Of a stretch of 64,000 nt of DNA, positions 35,113 through 44,494 are shown in pieces (positions within the stretch are counted from its first letter, which is position 1; each line of letters starts with the position of its first letter). The notes under the pieces were generated by a model, which worked only from the letters and a program-made list of their open reading frames with translations, did not search any database and had not been told where the DNA came from. The stretch lies in the NCBI RefSeq assembly GCF_016925535.1, contig NZ_CP070496.1, forward strand, positions 744,001 to 808,000, read 5' to 3'. A program made the translations under genes and the position numbers. This DNA comes from Natronoglycomyces albus (GTDB lineage Bacteria > Actinomycetota > Actinomycetes > Mycobacteriales > Micromonosporaceae).

Positions 35113-36300
35113 ATGACGAGTATGAGTCTCCCGCCGCTTGTAGAACCAGCCGCAGAACTGTCCGTCGACGAGGTCCGCCGCTATTCACGCCACCTCATCA
35201 TCCCCGACGTGGGAATGGATGGCCAAAAACGCCTCAAGAACGCTCGCGTGCTCGTGGTCGGAGCCGGGGGCCTGGGCTCACCTGCCCTCATGTACCTCGC
35301 CGCCGCCGGTGTGGGCACCCTCGGCTTGGTCGACTTCGACATCGTCGACGATTCGAACCTCCAGCGCCAGATCATCCACGGCGCCTCCGACGTGGGCAAG
35401 CCCAAGGTTGTCTCGGCCGCCGCCACCATCAGCGAGATCAACCCCTATGTGAACGTGCAGATCCATGAGACGGCGCTGACCAACGACAACGTCTTTGAGA
35501 TCTTTGCCGACTATGACCTCATCATCGACGGCACCGACAACTTCGCCACCCGCTACATGGTCAATGACGCGGCGGTCTTGCTCAACAAGCCCTACGTGTG
35601 GGGCTCGATCTTCCGTTTCGAGGGGCAGGCCTCGGTCTTCTGGGCCGACCAGGGCCCGTGCTACCGCTGCCTGTACCCCGAACCCCCGCCGCCGGGAATG
35701 GTCCCCTCCTGCGCCGAGGGTGGAGTGCTGGGCGTCCTGTGCGCCTCGATCGGCTCCATTCAGGTCAACGAGGCCATCAAAGTCATCACCGGCATTGGGG
35801 AGCCGCTGGTGGGCTCGCTCATGGTTTACGACGGTTTGGAAATGGAATACCGTAAGATCAAGGTGCGCAAAGACCCGAATTGCGCCTTGTGCGGTGACAA
35901 CCCGACCGTCACCGAACTCATCGACTATGAGGATTTTTGCGGAACCGTGAGCGAAGAAGCTGCCGACGCCATCAGAGAGTCGACCATTACCGCCTCCGAA
36001 CTCAGTGACTGGGTGAAGGAAGGCCGCGACATCGACATCATCGACGTCCGCGAACCGGCCGAATGGGACATCGTGCGCATCCCCGGTGCCCGCCTCATTC
36101 CCAAGGGCGACATCATCTCGGGAGCGGCGCTGAAGGACCTCCCCACCGACAAACAGGCCGTCTTCTACTGCAAGGCGGGCATCCGCTCGGCTGAGGCGCT
36201 GGCCGCGGCGAAGGCCGCGGGCCTGTCCAACGCGGTCCACGTGCAAGGCGGCGTGGTCGCTTGGATCAAGCAGGTAGATCCTTCTTTGCCCATCTACTAG
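35113..36300 (+). CDS. moeZ: MoeZ: adenylyltransferase/sulfurtransferase
   Basis: MoeZ activates the C-terminal Gly-Gly of small sulfur-carrier proteins (molybdopterin, thiamine, cysteine or thiocarboxylate pathways) by adenylation and transfers sulfur through a rhodanese domain. The 395-residue protein has the ThiF/MoeB domain (VLVVGAGGLGSPALMYLAAA, DNFATRYMVNDAAVL) with paired Cys (CYRCLYP and CALCGD) that could bind zinc. The C-terminal rhodanese has active-site Cys in AVFYCKAGIRSAEAL. The start MTSMSLPPLVEPAAELS matches mycobacterial MoeZ; ATG 35122 is the alternative. No sulfur-carrier gene lies in the window. Confidence 0.92.
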   Translation: MTSMSLPPLVEPAAELSVDEVRRYSRHLIIPDVGMDGQKRLKNARVLVVGAGGLGSPALMYLAAAGVGTLGLVDFDIVDDSNLQRQIIHGASDVGKPKVVSAAATISEINPYVNVQIHETALTNDNVFEIFADYDLIIDGTDNFATRYMVNDAAVLLNKPYVWGSIFRFEGQASVFWADQGPCYRCLYPEPPPPGMVPSCAEGGVLGVLCASIGSIQVNEAIKVITGIGEPLVGSLMVYDGLEMEYRKIKVRKDPNCALCGDNPTVTELIDYEDFCGTVSEEAADAIRESTITASELSDWVKEGRDIDIIDVREPAEWDIVRIPGARLIPKGDIISGAALKDLPTDKQAVFYCKAGIRSAEALAAAKAAGLSNAVHVQGGVVAWIKQVDPSLPIY

Positions 36301-36461
36301 GGCCAACATTGGCCCGAAGCGCCGCGTGAACCAATGCGCCGGGTGGGCCTGGCGAGGCATCGCCAAGAGAGACCACTTCTGATCGCTATGGAACATTGTG
36401 GCGCGAAGAGCGGCATCAATAAACGATAACGAGCGGGCGGCGAGGGCGGCCCGTGACACAA

Positions 36462-36500
36462 GCTGAGGGCGTTGGCTGCCAGATTGCCAACGCCCTCAGC
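36462..36500. terminator. Hairpin downstream of moeZ
   Basis: A perfect 15-bp stem (GCTGAGGGCGTTGGC at 36462-36476, inverted at 36486-36500) with a 9-nt loop lies 160 bp after the moeZ stop. Confidence 0.75.
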
Positions 36501-37014
36501 CATACCCTTGCTACAAGATTCCTGACCGAGATAGCGCGCGGAATCCCATCTCCTTGAGACTTATCGGTCGGCCCGGGTGAACAGGCTTTTGCTCCTGCGT
36601 GTTGGCAGGAGCGCTGTTGAATAAGTCTCCCAATCGAGGTGTGCGCTCATACTACTCTGAAAACGGCACTAACCGGAAGAGTCGGACCCAAAGATATCGA
36701 TGGCTGGTGGGCCGATTGGGGATATCGCCCGAAGATCAGGTTTGATAACCCTCTGTAGTCCTATACTGAAGAGTGATTGGGTGATGGGATGCCAGGTCAG
36801 GAGGGGTATCGCGTTCCATTTGCGTAGATATAGATAATTATCAATCTATTCAATCCAAAGTGGACTATGGCTGACCCTCTATTCTGGAGTTTTATCACCC
36901 CGTAGAGCAGCGGTTTTCTTATTTGTTATCAAATCAAGACGCGCATACGCTCGACACTCTGGGTAGCGGTCGGTAATGTCGGGCAGCATACGCAATATTT
37001 CTGGAGGAATGAAC
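36501..37014. other. Long leader/promoter region of the ehu operon
   Basis: No gene is supported. The region holds a GCTCCTGC/GCAGGAGC hairpin (36591-36598 with 36605-36612), nested in AACAG/CTGTT (36580-36584 with 36614-36618), and an AT-rich palindromic area around 36825-36850 (GATAATTATC). The promoter for ehuB probably lies in this AT-rich part; no known riboswitch is recognised. Confidence 0.4.
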
Positions 37015-37926
37015 GTGACTAAGCGCACGATCTGGAACCGGCGAAACCTCATGCGCACCACCGCTGCTTCATGCGCGGCTGCACTGGGGTTGACACTAAG
37101 CGCCTGTTCTGCCACCGCAGACGCAGAAACTCTTCTGGAGGAAGCCCAGGATGGTGGAACCCTCCGCGTGGCCTACGCCGACGAAGAGCCCTTTGCCTAC
37201 ACCGACAGCGACGGTAACGTCGTCGGTCAATCTGTAGCCATGCACACCTACTTGCTCGGTGAGCTCGGCATTGAAGAAGACCAAATCGATTGGGTGCAAA
37301 CCGAGTGGGACTCGCTGATTCCCGGCCTCGGCAGCAACCACGACATGGTCATCGCTGGCATGTACGTCAACGCGGACCGCTGCGAAGCGGCGCTCTTTGC
37401 CGACCCGGACTACGTTATGCCCGATACCCTTCTGGTTCCGGCGGGAAACCCCGAGAACCTGGAGAACATCAATAGCTTCATCGACCGCGATGACCTCGTC
37501 GTCGGCGTCATGAACGGCACCACCGAACACGCCAACGTCGAACAGGACCTGGAGCTAGACGACAGCCAATATGACGTTCACCCGAACCTCTCCGCCCTGG
37601 TGCGTGAGCTCAAGGCCGGACGTATCGACGCGGTCGCTTTGACCGACATCAACCTGCGTCTCGAAGCCGAGGCCGACGACGACCTCGACACTGTCGAGCC
37701 GTTCTGGCCCACCGACGCCGACGGAAACGACATCATCGGGGCCGGTGCCGTCGTCTTCCCCGACGGAGCGAACAACTTCCGCGACGCGGTCAACGAAATT
37801 CTGCACGAGACCTTGGAAGATCGGGACCTGTGGCTGAGCCTGGTGGGGGAATACGGATTCAACGAAGACAACATCCCTGACCCGGACATCACCGCAGAGA
37901 ACATCTGTGGAGATTCCTACCAGTAG
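37015..37926 (+). CDS. ehuB: EhuB: ectoine/hydroxyectoine-type substrate-binding lipoprotein
   Basis: The 303-residue extracytoplasmic solute-binding protein has a twin-arginine-containing basic start (WNRRNLMRT) and a lipobox (LTLSAC). Its periplasmic-binding fold has GTLRVAYADEEPFAYTD, SLIPGLGSNHDMVIAGMYVN and DRCEAALFADPDYV. The sequence and the B-C-D-A gene order match the ectoine uptake system Ehu. The GTG at 37015 is chosen over ATG 37009 because the GGAGGA Shine-Dalgarno is 6 nt away from the GTG but touches the ATG. The ligand could be another compatible solute or amino acid. No ectoine synthesis genes occur in the window. Confidence 0.8.
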   Translation: MTKRTIWNRRNLMRTTAASCAAALGLTLSACSATADAETLLEEAQDGGTLRVAYADEEPFAYTDSDGNVVGQSVAMHTYLLGELGIEEDQIDWVQTEWDSLIPGLGSNHDMVIAGMYVNADRCEAALFADPDYVMPDTLLVPAGNPENLENINSFIDRDDLVVGVMNGTTEHANVEQDLELDDSQYDVHPNLSALVRELKAGRIDAVALTDINLRLEAEADDDLDTVEPFWPTDADGNDIIGAGAVVFPDGANNFRDAVNEILHETLEDRDLWLSLVGEYGFNEDNIPDPDITAENICGDSYQ

Positions 37927-37935
37927 GACCTTCGC

Positions 37936-38655
37936 ATGGATCTCCTCTTTCGCACGATCGAGGCACTCCCAACGTATCTTGAACCGTTGGGAGTGACCCT
38001 CCTCGTCACCGTGCTCAGCCTCTTCGGGTCGCTCATCCTGGCTTTCGTCCTGGGTCTGGCGACCGGCTCCCGTTTCCTGTCAGTGCGCTTTGTCGGGCGC
38101 ACCATTGTGGAATTCTTTCGTGGTACTTCACTGGTGGTCCAGCTGTTCTGGATCGCCTTTGCCATGCCAGTGCTACTGGGATTCTCCTTTGACTGGCTCA
38201 TCCTCTCCGGTGTCCTCGCCCTATCGCTGAACTTCGGTGCCTACGCTTCCGAAGTCGTCCGTGGTGCGATAGCCGCAGTGCCATCTGGCCAGTACGAGGC
38301 CAGTACTGCCATTAACCTCAGCTACTGGCAGCGGATGCGGCTGGTCATCATCCCGCAAGCTTGGCCGGAGATGATCCCGCCCATGTCGACTCAAGCGGTC
38401 CACCTGCTGAAGTCGACCTCCCTGGTGTCGATGATCGGCATCGTCGACCTCACGGCCCGAGCCAATACCGTGGGCGCGCGCCCCGGACAAGACCTGCTGT
38501 TCCAATACGGCATCATCTTGGTCATCTACTTCATCCTGGCCTGGCTGCTGGCCGCGGGAATGCGGCAGTTGGAACATCGTGCCAAGCGCAATATCGGCCG
38601 GGCGCCGGTGGCCACGAAGAACACCGCCACCGCCGGAGCGGGAGTGGTCAACTAA
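37936..38655 (+). CDS. ehuC: EhuC: ectoine-type ABC permease
   Basis: The 239-residue permease of the polar amino acid/ectoine family has about five membrane helices and the EAA-type ATPase contact loop (YEASTAINLSYWQRMRLVII, then PQAWPEMIPPMSTQ). It starts 9 bp after ehuB, and ehuD follows its stop with no gap. It is expected to form a heterodimeric channel with EhuD. Confidence 0.82.
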   Translation: MDLLFRTIEALPTYLEPLGVTLLVTVLSLFGSLILAFVLGLATGSRFLSVRFVGRTIVEFFRGTSLVVQLFWIAFAMPVLLGFSFDWLILSGVLALSLNFGAYASEVVRGAIAAVPSGQYEASTAINLSYWQRMRLVIIPQAWPEMIPPMSTQAVHLLKSTSLVSMIGIVDLTARANTVGARPGQDLLFQYGIILVIYFILAWLLAAGMRQLEHRAKRNIGRAPVATKNTATAGAGVVN

Positions 38656-39321
38656 ATGGACAGTCAACGTATATCCGACCTCCTCCCACTGGTGTGGGAA
38701 GGCTTCGTCGTCATTTTGCAACTGACGTTCTGGGCAGGCATCATCGCCCTGAGCCTGGGCCTGGTCATCGCGATCACCATTCGTAGCGCGCCCAAACCCG
38801 TCACCGTGCCCCTGTTCTGGTTCACCGAATTCATCCGGAACACGCCCCTGCTGGTGCAGGCACTATTCGTCTACATCTTCGTGTCTCGTATAGAGCTGAT
38901 CGAGGGGTTCATGACGCCCTTCGTCACCGGCGCGATCGTGCTTGGTGTGCACTACGCCTGCTACTGCTCAGAGGCGTACCGGGCGGGAATCGACGGCATC
39001 CCCAAGGGTCAGTGGGAGGCGATCACCGCCATCTCGCTGCCGAAATCGCGCGCCTGGATCGACATCCTCATACCGCAGATGATGCGCCGCTGTACCCCAG
39101 CGCTGGGTAATTACATGATCGCCATGTTCAAGGAAGTCCCGATCCTGTTCGCGATTGGCGTCTTCGAGATGATCGCCCAAATTCAGCGCTACACGGGCCT
39201 GTCCTTCGCCGGACATGTGGAGGGGTACACCCTCGCTGGCCTGCTGTTCCTGGCCATCAGCTACCCGCTTGCAGTATCGATGCGTAAACTGGAGAATCGC
39301 CTTGCAAGAGCACACGGATAA
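38656..39321 (+). CDS. ehuD: EhuD: ectoine-type ABC permease
   Basis: The 221-residue permease has about five membrane helices and the family segment FIRNTPLLVQALFVYIF plus the EAA-type loop QWEAITAISLPKSRAWIDIL. It lies directly after ehuC and overlaps ehuA by 20 bp. It pairs with EhuC; the substrate is set by EhuB. Confidence 0.82.
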   Translation: MDSQRISDLLPLVWEGFVVILQLTFWAGIIALSLGLVIAITIRSAPKPVTVPLFWFTEFIRNTPLLVQALFVYIFVSRIELIEGFMTPFVTGAIVLGVHYACYCSEAYRAGIDGIPKGQWEAITAISLPKSRAWIDILIPQMMRRCTPALGNYMIAMFKEVPILFAIGVFEMIAQIQRYTGLSFAGHVEGYTLAGLLFLAISYPLAVSMRKLENRLARAHG

Positions 39322-40117
39322 CCAAGAACCGATCATTAAGTTTGACCGGGTGGTAAAGCAGTTCGGTGATTTGACGGTGCTCAACCAACTGAGCTTCGAC
39401 GTCGATCCCGGCGAGCGCGTCACCCTCATCGGACCTTCTGGATCGGGAAAGACCACCATCCTGCGTCTACTCATGACGCTGGAACACGTCACCCCGCAGC
39501 GTGACCCGAAGTCCGACGGCGGCGTCATCTACGTCGAAGGCAAGCCGTTCTCCCACATGCCCAAGGGAGACAAGCTGGTCCCGGCCAAGGAACGCTACCT
39601 CCGCCAGGTGCGCAAGAAGGTCGGCATGGTCTTCCAGCAGTTCAACCTCTTTCCCAACATGAAGGTGCTGCGCAACGTGACCGAAGGTCCGGTGCACGCA
39701 CTCGGACTGTCAAGGGACGAGGCGGCTGAGAAGGCTAAGTCCCTACTGGAACTGGTGGGTCTGTCGGACAAGCTCGACAATTACCCCAGCCAGCTCTCCG
39801 GTGGACAACAGCAGCGTGTGGCGATTGCCCGGGCGTTGGCGATGTCTCCGGACATCCTGTTGCTCGACGAGGTCACCTCGGCGCTTGACCCGGAGCTGGT
39901 CGCTGACGTGTTGGCGGTTCTTCGCGATATCGCCAACTCCACGTCGATCACCATGCTGTTGGTGACCCACGAGATGAGCTTTGCTCGTGACGTTTCCAAC
40001 CGCGTCATGATGTTCGACCGGGGTGTCATCGTCGAAGAGGGCGGGCCCGACCAGATGTTCTCCGACCCGCAAGAAGCGCGGACGCAGGACTTCTTGAAGG
40101 CCGTTCTCGCCGACTAG
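39302..40117 (+). CDS. ehuA: EhuA: ectoine-type ABC ATPase
   Basis: The 271-residue ATPase shows Walker A GPSGSGKTTILRLL, a Q-loop in VGMVFQQFNLFPNM, signature LSGGQQQRVAIARALAM, Walker B ILLLDEVTSALDP and switch His in LLVTHEM. The TTG start at 39302 (after GGAG) makes a 20-bp overlap with ehuD and places FDRVVKQFGDL at the usual position. It energises import through EhuCD. Confidence 0.88.
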   Translation: MQEHTDNQEPIIKFDRVVKQFGDLTVLNQLSFDVDPGERVTLIGPSGSGKTTILRLLMTLEHVTPQRDPKSDGGVIYVEGKPFSHMPKGDKLVPAKERYLRQVRKKVGMVFQQFNLFPNMKVLRNVTEGPVHALGLSRDEAAEKAKSLLELVGLSDKLDNYPSQLSGGQQQRVAIARALAMSPDILLLDEVTSALDPELVADVLAVLRDIANSTSITMLLVTHEMSFARDVSNRVMMFDRGVIVEEGGPDQMFSDPQEARTQDFLKAVLAD

Positions 40118-40178
40118 GTACGTCGGGATCGATTCCCTTTAACTCCATAGTGCGGTCACGGCCGCACACAGTCCCGTC

Positions 40179-40215
40179 ACGGGGTCCGCGACGCTTTCAG
40201 CGTTGCGGACCCCGT
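40179..40215. terminator. Hairpin ending the ehu operon
   Basis: Seventeen-bp arms (40179-40195 and 40199-40215) pair with one mismatch around a 3-nt loop, 62 bp after the ehuA stop. No gene is seen from here to the first SGNH hydrolase (40216-40588); CGATATCGG at 40519 and AGGGTAATG at 40352 may be regulatory. Confidence 0.8.
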
Positions 40216-40588
40216 TGTCATGTGTGCTGGCCTGGCGCGACAGGGGGGCTGAGTGCGGTGGGGCCGGGTGCTACGGCGGAGGCCTCCATCTTTATTCGGA
40301 TTGGTTTCCCAACTTGCTAATTTGCTCCACTATGGCCTGAAATATCCACTCAGGGTAATGGTGTCAACGCGGCTGGATTGGGGTCACAGTGCTTGGTGCG
40401 CAAGGAAAGCGCTAGAGGGGTTGCGCATCGAAAAACATCGGATGATTTGCGTGAAGAGGGTTGTGGCGTAGATTACTGCCTGGTTAGCATATCGAGAAAC
40501 TCCGATATAGGAAGCCATCGATATCGGTATTCAGCAGGTATAACTCAACATCTATAACTACTGAGATACCCCATACGGAGAAGCCCAT

Positions 40589-41416
40589 ATGAATCCTCCT
40601 CATATAACCTCCCGGCCCAGCCCTTCGAAAAAGATCTGGCGACAGTTGCGCAATGCCAGTGTGATCACGGCATTCATCGGCCTACTCCTCGCCTTCACCC
40701 CAGCCGCCGCTCTGGCGCAAGAGACCAACTACGTCGCGCTGGGCGACTCCTACGCATCCGGCACCGGCACCCGTGCCTACATAGACGACGGTTCCGGCTG
40801 CGAACGCTCCACCCACGCTCACCCCTACTTGTACGCCAACCACATTGGCGCCAACTTGGATTTCCAGGCGTGTGCCGGGGCTCGAATTCCCAACGTGCGT
40901 AACAGTCAACTCGCGGCGCTAGGCCCCGACACCGACCTGATCACCATCAGCGTTGGCGGCAACGACACCGGCTGGGTCGATGTCTTGATCAGCTGCGGCA
41001 CCCCCTTTTCCGGTCCTTGCTGGGACGACATCGCCCAAGCCGAGCGCTACATTCAAGAAGAGCTGCCTGCTGAGCTCAATGGCCTCTATGCCGACATCAA
41101 CACCGCCGCACCCAATGCCAACGTCTATGTGACCGGCTATCCGCGCCTGTTCAACGGCGAGCGCTGCAATTGGCTGGTTGACCTGTCCTATGAGGAACAG
41201 ATGGCGCTCAACGACGCGGCCGACCTGCTGAACTCCGTAATCGCCAGCGCCGCCGCTGGCGCTGGGTTCGGGTTCATTGACGTGACTGGGGCTTTCACTG
41301 GGCACGCCGTATGTGACGACCCCGAGTACCTCAACGGCCTGTCCTGGCCGTTGGGGGAGTCCTTCCACCCCAACACCTTGGGCCATTCACAGGGTTACCT
41401 CCCCCTGCTGCCCTGA
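40589..41416 (+). CDS. Secreted SGNH/GDSL hydrolase, paralogue 1
   Basis: The 275-residue protein has a Sec signal peptide (basic start, hydrophobic core ITAFIGLLLAFTPAAALA, cleavage near residue 44). The SGNH hydrolase that follows has nucleophile Ser in YVALGDSYASG, oxyanion Gly/Asn in SVGGNDTGWVD and the catalytic His in ESFHPNTLGH. Six Cys, probably in disulfides, include the pairs around SCGTPFSGPCW and GERCNW. It is the first of four tandem paralogues that share long blocks such as TGYPRLFNG and QMALNDAADLLN. Such enzymes are extracellular esterases or lipases; the natural substrate is unknown. Confidence 0.92.
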   Translation: MNPPHITSRPSPSKKIWRQLRNASVITAFIGLLLAFTPAAALAQETNYVALGDSYASGTGTRAYIDDGSGCERSTHAHPYLYANHIGANLDFQACAGARIPNVRNSQLAALGPDTDLITISVGGNDTGWVDVLISCGTPFSGPCWDDIAQAERYIQEELPAELNGLYADINTAAPNANVYVTGYPRLFNGERCNWLVDLSYEEQMALNDAADLLNSVIASAAAGAGFGFIDVTGAFTGHAVCDDPEYLNGLSWPLGESFHPNTLGHSQGYLPLLP

Positions 41417-41452
41417 TTCGATTCACCCGAATACACCCCTGCTAGTGAACGT

Positions 41453-41490
41453 CGGTTCGCCGGGCCCTCCTGAAAATTCCCGGCGAACCG
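41453..41490. terminator. Hairpin after SGNH paralogue 1
   Basis: CGGTTCGCCGGG (41453-41464) is perfectly inverted at 41479-41490 with a 14-nt loop, 36 bp after the stop. The remaining gap to 41746 shows no supported gene. Confidence 0.7.
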
Positions 41491-41746
41491 CACACCCCTC
41501 ACGACCGCTGGTTTCGCGCCCGGCTTCCTCCATGCGGTGTGTTCGGTGTTCTAGCGCTGGGTTTCGTGCGTTGATCCACTATTGACGACTTCATGCTCGG
41601 TCTGGCTATTGCGGACGCGGATGTGCCGTGTTGCCGTGGCGCGAACCTTCCACTCCAGGGCTGGAATGACTTGTCAGACCGGATTCCTTCCGTCGCGGCT
41701 GCGGTTTCTTCATGCCCTTGGAGCTATATCCCACCTGGAGTAATCA

Positions 41747-42612
41747 ATGAGCAAGACTTACCACTCGGGCACTCGGCCTCCTATGGGTCGCTGGCAGCGC
41801 TTGCGCCAGCGCGCGGGGCAACCGTCGTCGCCGCTACGGCTGGCCTGGTTTTGGCTCTCAACCCCGCCGGGGCCCACGCCGAAGAGGTCTCAGCCCAGAG
41901 CGTGCGGTACGTCGCCCTGGGCGACTCCTACACCTCCGGTGCCGGTGCCGGTGCCGGAAGCTACGACGGCCCGGACTGCCTGCGCTCGAACAATGCCCAT
42001 TCGGTGTTGTGGGCCAACCGTATCGGTGCGGACTTGGATTTCCAGGCGTGCAGTGGGGCGACGATCCCAGATGTGCGCAATAACCAACTGGGCGCTCTAA
42101 GCCCCGAGACCGACATCGTGACCATCGGCATCGGTGGTAACGACACCGGCTGGGTCGATGTTTTGATCGCCTGCGGCACTGCCTTCACCGGGGAGTGTTG
42201 GGATGACATCGCCGCAGCGGAACACTATGTGCGTAACATTCTGCCCGGACGGCTGAACTCTCTGTACAGCGATATTCGTGCGGCGGCCCCCAATACCACG
42301 ATCGCCGTCACCGGCTATCCGCGTCTGTTCAACGGGGATAATTGCAGCTGGCTGGTTGATCTGACCTATGGGGAACAGATGGCGCTCAATGACGCGGCCG
42401 ATCTGCTCAATGCGGTCGTCGCGGGTGCGGCAAGCAGGGCCGGGTTCTCGTTTGTGGATGTGCGAAGCAACTTTGAGGGCCATGTCGTATGCGATGACCC
42501 GAGCTATATCCATGGTCTGCGGGCTCCCATCGTCAAGGAGTCATTCCACCCCAATGCTCGGGGTCAGAACTTGGGGTACTTTTCCGCGATGCGATCGATG
42601 CTCGTGGGTTAA
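41747..42612 (+). pseudogene. Secreted SGNH/GDSL hydrolase, paralogue 2, frameshifted in the signal peptide
   Basis: The catalytic part is intact (YVALGDSYTSG, GIGGNDTGWVD, ESFHPNARGQ) and closely resembles the neighbours, but it is out of frame with its natural start. ATG 41747 follows CCTGGAGTAATCA and encodes MSKTYHSGTRPPMGRWQRLR, the expected secretion N-terminus. Near 41813 a run of four G breaks the frame; one more G restores RQRAGATVVAATAGLVLAL and joins the mature enzyme. No alternative ATG/GTG/TTG start with a signal peptide is seen in the downstream frame. Either a single-base deletion has inactivated export, or the base is missing in the sequence. Paralogues 1, 3 and 4 are intact. 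Confidence 0.8.
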
Positions 42613-42646
42613 CTGTCGCTAGTCGCGTTTCTGGGCGCGGATGATT

Positions 42647-42693
42647 CTGTAGGTGCGGGTCCACGCCGTCTAGGGGTGGGTTCGCACCTACAG
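42647..42693. terminator. Hairpin after SGNH paralogue 2
   Basis: CTGTAGGTGCG (42647-42657) is inverted at 42683-42693, with further imperfect pairing inward. It lies 34 bp after the stop. No gene is supported in the rest of 42613-43121. Confidence 0.65.
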
Positions 42694-42894
42694 CCTTGTC
42701 TGGCACCGAAAACGCACCCTCCTTGCGGAGGGGCCCACCTGTTCAGCGGCCAGGCTGAGTGCGCCTGCCTTATCGCTGCCGGGGCTGTGGGTTGATGTGG
42801 CTGTCCGTCGGGGCGAATGAACATCGGGCTTGGGTCGAGTGTCTTTGCCTCTGAGGGCATTGGGGTTGCCGACCCGGGGATGAACCGCCACCTG

Positions 42895-42906
42895 TCGGAT
42901 ATCCGA
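42895..42906. promoter_or_regulatory. 12-bp palindrome upstream of SGNH paralogue 3
   Basis: TCGGATATCCGA is perfectly self-complementary. Related partial motifs (TCCGATATAG, CGATATCGG, CCGATATCCG) lie upstream of paralogues 1 and 4, so a shared regulator is possible. Confidence 0.35.
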
Positions 42907-43011
42907 TCATGTGCCGATGGGAAAACTCTATATCCATTGAAGAACATGAATAAAAATGAGGTTGCTATCAGGCGGAAGGGTATCTATTTTTTTCGTTGGG
43001 GTTGTGGGGAT

Positions 43012-43036
43012 GTTACTCACCAGTTAGGGTAATGAA
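43012..43036 (+). promoter_or_regulatory. Shared upstream element before SGNH paralogue 3
   Basis: GTTAC, 7 bp, then TTAGGGTAATGA starts 110 bp before the ATG. The same pattern with the same spacing (GTTAC, 7 bp, TTAGGGTATTGA) starts 114 bp before paralogue 4 at 44495. It is a likely promoter or activator site common to both. Confidence 0.5.
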
Positions 43037-43121
43037 AATTTCTAATGTCTCGATGTGTCGATGCCTGCGATCGGCTGTCGTGGACGACAACTGCACATGA
43101 ATTCCCACAATGGAGTGACAT

Positions 43122-44009
43122 ATGCGCCCATCCCTCTCCGAGCGGCCTGCCCGGCCGCGCACCCGACGCTCAACACTCATCGGCACCATCGCCTCTGCCG
43201 CGATGACCGCCCTTCTCCTCACCTTCACCCCGACCGCGGCCCTGGCTCAAGAGCAGGCCGAACCAATTCAGTACGTGGCCCTGGGCGACTCGTATTCCTC
43301 GGGAGTCGGAGCTGGTGGGTACCTCTTCGACGACCTGCTGTGCTTTCGCTCTGAGCATGCCCACCCCTTCGTCTACGCCGAGTCAATCGGCGCTGAGCTG
43401 GACTTCCAAGCCTGTGGGGGAGCGACAATCCCCGATGTCCACAACAAGCAATTGGGAGCCCTCTCGCCAGAGACCGACCTGGTGAGCATGGGGATCGGTG
43501 GAAACGACACTGGCTGGGTCGGCGTCTTGCTGGTGTGTGCCCTGCCGTGGTCTCCCACCTGTCATTCGCAGATTGCCCAGGCCGAGGAGTACGTGGTCAA
43601 CGAGTTGCCCGGCGAGCTCGACGCGCTCTATGCGGCCGTTCGAGACAATGCCCCAAACGCGGAGGTGGTCATCACCGGCTATCCGCGGCTGTTCAATGGG
43701 ACCCAATGTCAGTGCCTGGTCAACATTGCCCCGGATGATCAGGAGCTGCTCAACGACGCGGCGGACTTGCTCAATGACGTCATCGCCGGGGTCGCCGCTG
43801 AACACGGCTTCACCTTCGCGGATGTGCGCGACAACTTCGATGGGCACGCGGTGTGCGATGACGTCGAATATCTGCACGGTCTGACCGCGCCACTGCTCAT
43901 CGAGTCGTTCCATCCCAACTGGAATGGCCAGACGTACGGTTACCTACCGGCTCTGCAAGAGGCGATGGCTCAGTTTGGCCACATCGAGGACGACGCTTCA
44001 CTCGTATAG
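43122..44009 (+). CDS. Secreted SGNH/GDSL hydrolase, paralogue 3
   Basis: The 295-residue protein has a Sec signal peptide (RRSTLIGTIASAAMTALLLT core, ALAQE cleavage region) and the SGNH catalytic set: YVALGDSYSSGVGAGG, GIGGNDTGWVGVLL and ESFHPNWNGQ. It is the most diverged of the four: the CGTPF..PCW block is replaced by CALPWSPTCHS, and CQCLVN replaces C-S/N-WLVD. The ATG follows AATGGAGTGACAT, a leader sequence also found before paralogue 4. The stop is 5 bp before repeat copy C. Secreted esterase/lipase activity is inferred from the family. Confidence 0.92.
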   Translation: MRPSLSERPARPRTRRSTLIGTIASAAMTALLLTFTPTAALAQEQAEPIQYVALGDSYSSGVGAGGYLFDDLLCFRSEHAHPFVYAESIGAELDFQACGGATIPDVHNKQLGALSPETDLVSMGIGGNDTGWVGVLLVCALPWSPTCHSQIAQAEEYVVNELPGELDALYAAVRDNAPNAEVVITGYPRLFNGTQCQCLVNIAPDDQELLNDAADLLNDVIAGVAAEHGFTFADVRDNFDGHAVCDDVEYLHGLTAPLLIESFHPNWNGQTYGYLPALQEAMAQFGHIEDDASLV

Positions 44010-44013
44010 CCAT

Positions 44014-44108
44014 GAGGCTTATGCGAAAGGTACTTTCGGCGTTCTCGTCGGCTCGTTTACCTGTAAGAGTTTTTCCCCTTGCGAGTTGGCGATTCACCAA
44101 GAAAAGGT
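44014..44108 (+). repeat. Dispersed palindromic element, copy C
   Basis: GAGGCTTATGCGAAAGG, then TTTCGGCGTTCTCGTCGGCT, then CGTTTACCTG matches copies B and D; the right end is degenerate. It starts 5 bp after the paralogue 3 stop. The DNA from 44109 to 44490 has no supported gene. Confidence 0.7.
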
Positions 44109-44494
44109 CCATATTTCGCCTAAGTCGTTGGCCCGCTGTGTTTTCCGTTCATCACGCTTTGCGGCGCGATGGTTAGCGGAAGAGGCGGCGGGCATATCTG
44201 TGTGTCGCCGGAGTCGGCATTGCCGATGGAAAATGAGTTCGTTGGAGTGGAAGGAATTGGTGCCGTACTGGCTACATAGGCACGTGCAATACGCTTGTGC
44301 AGCCAATATGGATAGTGAAGTGATCATGAGAGTGCTCTCAGTGAGAGGGGTGTGCGCCGGTGTCACGGTGGCGGCATGATCTTGCGGTGGCACGGAAAAG
44401 TAAATTGATTGCGAAGGCGAATGATTATTCATGCGTCGAAATTTGCTCGCTCGATTAATCCGATATCCGTTGCCGCACAGGGCTTGTGATCTAT

